DNA of 6,925 nt from Oscillospiraceae bacterium. Its GTDB lineage: Bacteria > Bacillota_A > Clostridia > Oscillospirales > Ruminococcaceae. Each line of letters starts with the position of its first letter. The first letter of the stretch is position 1. The stretch covers positions 1-6,925 of the forward strand of contig JAFWUX010000176.1 in the NCBI GenBank assembly GCA_017523995.1. Reading direction: 5' to 3'. Position numbers and translations under genes: made by a program. Below the pieces are notes generated by a model. The model was not told the origin of the DNA. It did no database searches and saw only the letters and a list, made by a program, of their open reading frames with translations. Below are positions 4,352-6,925 of the stretch, one piece after another.

Positions 4352-6925
4352 ATGAGCTGGGAATACAGTGAAAATATCCTTGTGCAGGGCGCAGCCGGTG
4401 ATCTGTTGGAGCAGGAGCTGGGCTGGCGTGTTGTCTTTGCGTATAACAAAGAAAAGCTCGGCGCAAACGGCACGCTCGGACGCACCGACTACCGCGAAAT
4501 CCTGCTGAAACGCGATTTCCGCGTCGCACTGAAAAAGCTGAATCCGTGGCTCACCGATTCACAGCTCACCGAAGCGGAAAAGCAGATGGAGCATCGCCTT
4601 TCGACCGCCTCGCTCATGCAGATCAATGAGGAGAAGTATGCGCTCATCCGCGACGGCATCCCCGTGACTGTCAAGCGACCGGACGGCAAAACCGAAACCA
4701 AGCGGGCGCAGGTCATTGACTTTGCACATCCGGCAGAGAACGATTTTCTCGCCGTCAAGGAGATGAAGATTCACGGTGAGCTTTACCGCCGCCGCACGGA
4801 TATTGTCGGCTTTGTCAATGGCATTCCGCTGCTGTTCATCGAATTGAAAGCACTGGATGTTGATGTTGAGGACGCCTACACCTGCAACTACACCGACTAT
4901 CTCGACACGATCCCGCACCTGTTCTATTACAATGCATTCCTCATGCTTTCCAACGGCACAGAGGCAAAGATCGGCACGCTCGGCAGCAAATACGAGTTTT
5001 TCCATGAGTGGAAGCGTCTAGCTGAGGAAGATCAGGGCAGCGTTGCGCTGGAGACCATGCTGCGCGGTGTCTGCAAAAAGGAGAACTTCCTTGATCTGCT
5101 CGAAAACTTCATTCTGTACGATCATTCCGGCGGGAATACAGTCAAGATTCTTGCGCGGAATCACCAGTATCTCGGTGTCAATGAAGCGGTGCAGGCGTAT
5201 GGCGAGCGCAAACTGCGTGACGGCAAGCTCGGTGTGTTCTGGCATACGCAGGGCAGCGGCAAAAGCTATTCTATGGTGTTTCTCGCGCAGAAGATTCGGC
5301 GGAAGTTTGCCGGTTCTCCGACGATTGTCGTGCTGACAGACCGTGACGAGCTGAACAAGCAGATCAGCGATACCTTTGAAAACTGCGGTATTCTCGGATC
5401 CGGCACAAAGGCTTCGCAGTATATCGCATCAAGCAGCAATGATCTGATCCGCAAGCTGCAAGGCAATCCGAGCTTCATTTTCACGCTGATACAGAAATTC
5501 AATCAATCCGATGCAGAGCCGATCTATCCCGATCACGATATTCTCATTATGTCCGATGAAGCACACCGCAGTCAGAACGGTATCTTTGCGGAAAACATGA
5601 TGAAGCTGCTGCCGACTGCTTCCCGTATCGGCTTTACCGGTACGCCGCTGCTGTCCAGTGATAATATCACAGCCCGGACATTCGGTGGTTACATTTCAAT
5701 CTATGATTTCAAGCGTGCTGTTGAGGACGGCGCGACCGTTCCGCTTTATTATGAAAACCGCGGTGAGAAGATCCTCGATTTGCACAACCCGGAGATCAAT
5801 GACCGCATTCTCGATGCAATCGAGCAGGCAGACCTTGATCCCGATCAGCAGGAGAAACTGGAAGCAGAATTTGCAAAAGAAATTCATCTGCTGAGTGCGG
5901 AACCGCGATTGAAATCCATCGCAAGAGATTTCGTGCAGCATTATTCCGACCTCTGGACAAGCGGCAAGGCAATGTTTGTCTGCCTGAACAAGCGCACCTG
6001 TGTGCAGATGTACGAGTATGCGCAGGATTACTGGAAGAAAGAGATCGAAAGACTCACTGAGAAAATGAAAGCGGCATCTCAACAGGAAGCACAGGAGATG
6101 CAGCGCAAAATCGAATGGATGCAGGAAACTGAAATGGCTGTTGTTGTCAGCCAGGAACAGAATGAGATTCAGAAGTTCAAGGAATGGAAACTTGATATTT
6201 TGAAGCACCGCACCAAAATGGAAAAGCGCGAGCTTGATAAGGAGTTCAAGGATCCGAAGCATCCACTGCGAATAGTATTTGTCTGCGCGATGTGGCTGAC
6301 CGGCTTTGATGTGAAATGTCTGTCCTGCCTGTATCTCGATAAGCCGCTGAAAGCGCATACGTTGATGCAGACAATTGCGCGCGCAAACCGAGTCAGCGAG
6401 GGAAAAAGCAACGGCCTGATCGTAGATTATATTGGCATTGTCAAAGCTCTGAGAAAAGCGCTTGCCGATTATACTGCCAATATCGGCGGTAAAGGAGAGG
6501 TTGATCCGACAGTTGACAAGGAAGTACTGATTGCGAGAATTCGCGAGGTCATAGATACTGCAATCGCTTTCCTTGATGAGCGTGACTTCGATTTGAATCT
6601 CCTGATAAGCGCCGCAACGAAATTTACGAAGATGTCGATGGTCTGTGAAGCAGCAAATGCGGTATGCGGCTGCATTGAAGACCGCAGACAGTTCCAGACC
6701 TATGCGTCTGAGCTGAATCGTCTGGTGAAATATGCAAATCATGATGACCTTTCCGCAGATATATGGAAACAGTATGACGCGATTGCAGAAATCTATAAGC
6801 AACTGAACAAAAAGAAAAAACACGCTGACAATACGGCACTCATGGTGCAGATCAATCAAATCATCAGCGAGTATGTGCAAATTGAAGAACAGCAGGAAGG
6901 CATTACAGAATCCAAACGGTTTGAT
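4352..6925 (+). CDS. hsdR: Type I R-M restriction subunit HsdR, 3' end outside the window
   Basis: HsdR is the motor and nuclease of the R-M complex: it pulls unmodified DNA past the bound enzyme using ATP and cuts at a distance. The frame is open for 858 codons to the window end with no stop; the family is usually about 1000 residues or more, so the C-terminal HsdM-contacting part is cut off by the window and is not evidence of a broken gene. Nuclease motif: D150 followed by E164-L-K166 (PD-(D/E)XK). Superfamily 2 helicase motifs: Walker A TQGSGKS (299-305, K304), DEAH (402-405), GFTGTP (427-432), FVCLNKR from 542, LTGFD (649-653) and QTIARANR (673-680). A charged coiled-coil-like insert lies at about 565-635. 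The start ATG has GAGGTG (4341-4346) five bases upstream, 21 nt after the preceding stop. GC is about 55% in the first full line (4441-4500). All key residues needed for restriction are intact in the visible part. Confidence 0.97.
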   Translation, partial: MSWEYSENILVQGAAGDLLEQELGWRVVFAYNKEKLGANGTLGRTDYREILLKRDFRVALKKLNPWLTDSQLTEAEKQMEHRLSTASLMQINEEKYALIRDGIPVTVKRPDGKTETKRAQVIDFAHPAENDFLAVKEMKIHGELYRRRTDIVGFVNGIPLLFIELKALDVDVEDAYTCNYTDYLDTIPHLFYYNAFLMLSNGTEAKIGTLGSKYEFFHEWKRLAEEDQGSVALETMLRGVCKKENFLDLLENFILYDHSGGNTVKILARNHQYLGVNEAVQAYGERKLRDGKLGVFWHTQGSGKSYSMVFLAQKIRRKFAGSPTIVVLTDRDELNKQISDTFENCGILGSGTKASQYIASSSNDLIRKLQGNPSFIFTLIQKFNQSDAEPIYPDHDILIMSDEAHRSQNGIFAENMMKLLPTASRIGFTGTPLLSSDNITARTFGGYISIYDFKRAVEDGATVPLYYENRGEKILDLHNPEINDRILDAIEQADLDPDQQEKLEAEFAKEIHLLSAEPRLKSIARDFVQHYSDLWTSGKAMFVCLNKRTCVQMYEYAQDYWKKEIERLTEKMKAASQQEAQEMQRKIEWMQETEMAVVVSQEQNEIQKFKEWKLDILKHRTKMEKRELDKEFKDPKHPLRIVFVCAMWLTGFDVKCLSCLYLDKPLKAHTLMQTIARANRVSEGKSNGLIVDYIGIVKALRKALADYTANIGGKGEVDPTVDKEVLIARIREVIDTAIAFLDERDFDLNLLISAATKFTKMSMVCEAANAVCGCIEDRRQFQTYASELNRLVKYANHDDLSADIWKQYDAIAEIYKQLNKKKKHADNTALMVQINQIISEYVQIEEQQEGITESKRFD

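Noticed and set aside
5696..6880. 394-codon frame on the minus strand across hsdR
   Set aside because: It is opposite HsdR helicase motifs that are plainly conserved. Its length comes from the codon use of hsdR and no domain is seen.

Overview
The window carries a type I restriction-modification (R-M) operon on the + strand, in the order hsdM, small Cys-rich ORF, hsdS, nucleotidyl-cyclase-like ORF, hsdR. hsdR runs off the right edge. Consensus Shine-Dalgarno sites (AAGGAGA, GGGAGG, GGAG, GGAGG), a near-consensus sigma-A-type promoter and moderate GC in the hsd core suggest a Bacillota host, perhaps a gut clostridial lineage such as the Oscillospiraceae. That placement is inference; nothing in the window fixes the species.

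Layout. Positions 1-375 hold no gene I can support. They contain a dense cluster of GTGCAC and related words (4-175), a Rho-independent terminator (221-254), and a promoter with TTGACA, a 17-bp spacer and extended -10 TGG-TATACT (299-327). Two inverted repeats overlap this promoter, one on the -35 and one on the -10/start region. hsdM (376-2196) overlaps a 74-codon Cys-rich ORF (2193-2417) by ATGA, and that ORF overlaps hsdS (2404-3537) by 14 nt. One base after hsdS begins a 263-codon ORF (3539-4330) that resembles the class III nucleotidyl cyclase fold. hsdR begins 21 nt later (4352) and is open for 858 codons to the window end.

How the genes work together. HsdM supplies the N6-adenine methyltransferase, HsdS the DNA specificity through two target-recognition domains (TRDs), and HsdR the ATP-driven translocase with a PD-(D/E)XK nuclease. 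The overlaps and the absence of a visible internal terminator suggest one transcript with translational coupling. The two extra ORFs are therefore probably co-expressed with the R-M enzyme, although neither is part of the classical R2M2S complex.

Composition is mosaic. hsdM, hsdR and the conserved segments of hsdS are GC-rich (52-67% in hand-counted samples). The small ORF, both TRDs and the cyclase-like ORF are AT-rich (30-38% GC). This fits exchange of specificity and cargo modules within a conserved R-M scaffold. The cyclase-like gene embedded in the operon, the Cys-rich coupled ORF and the dyad-covered promoter are the parts most worth following up.
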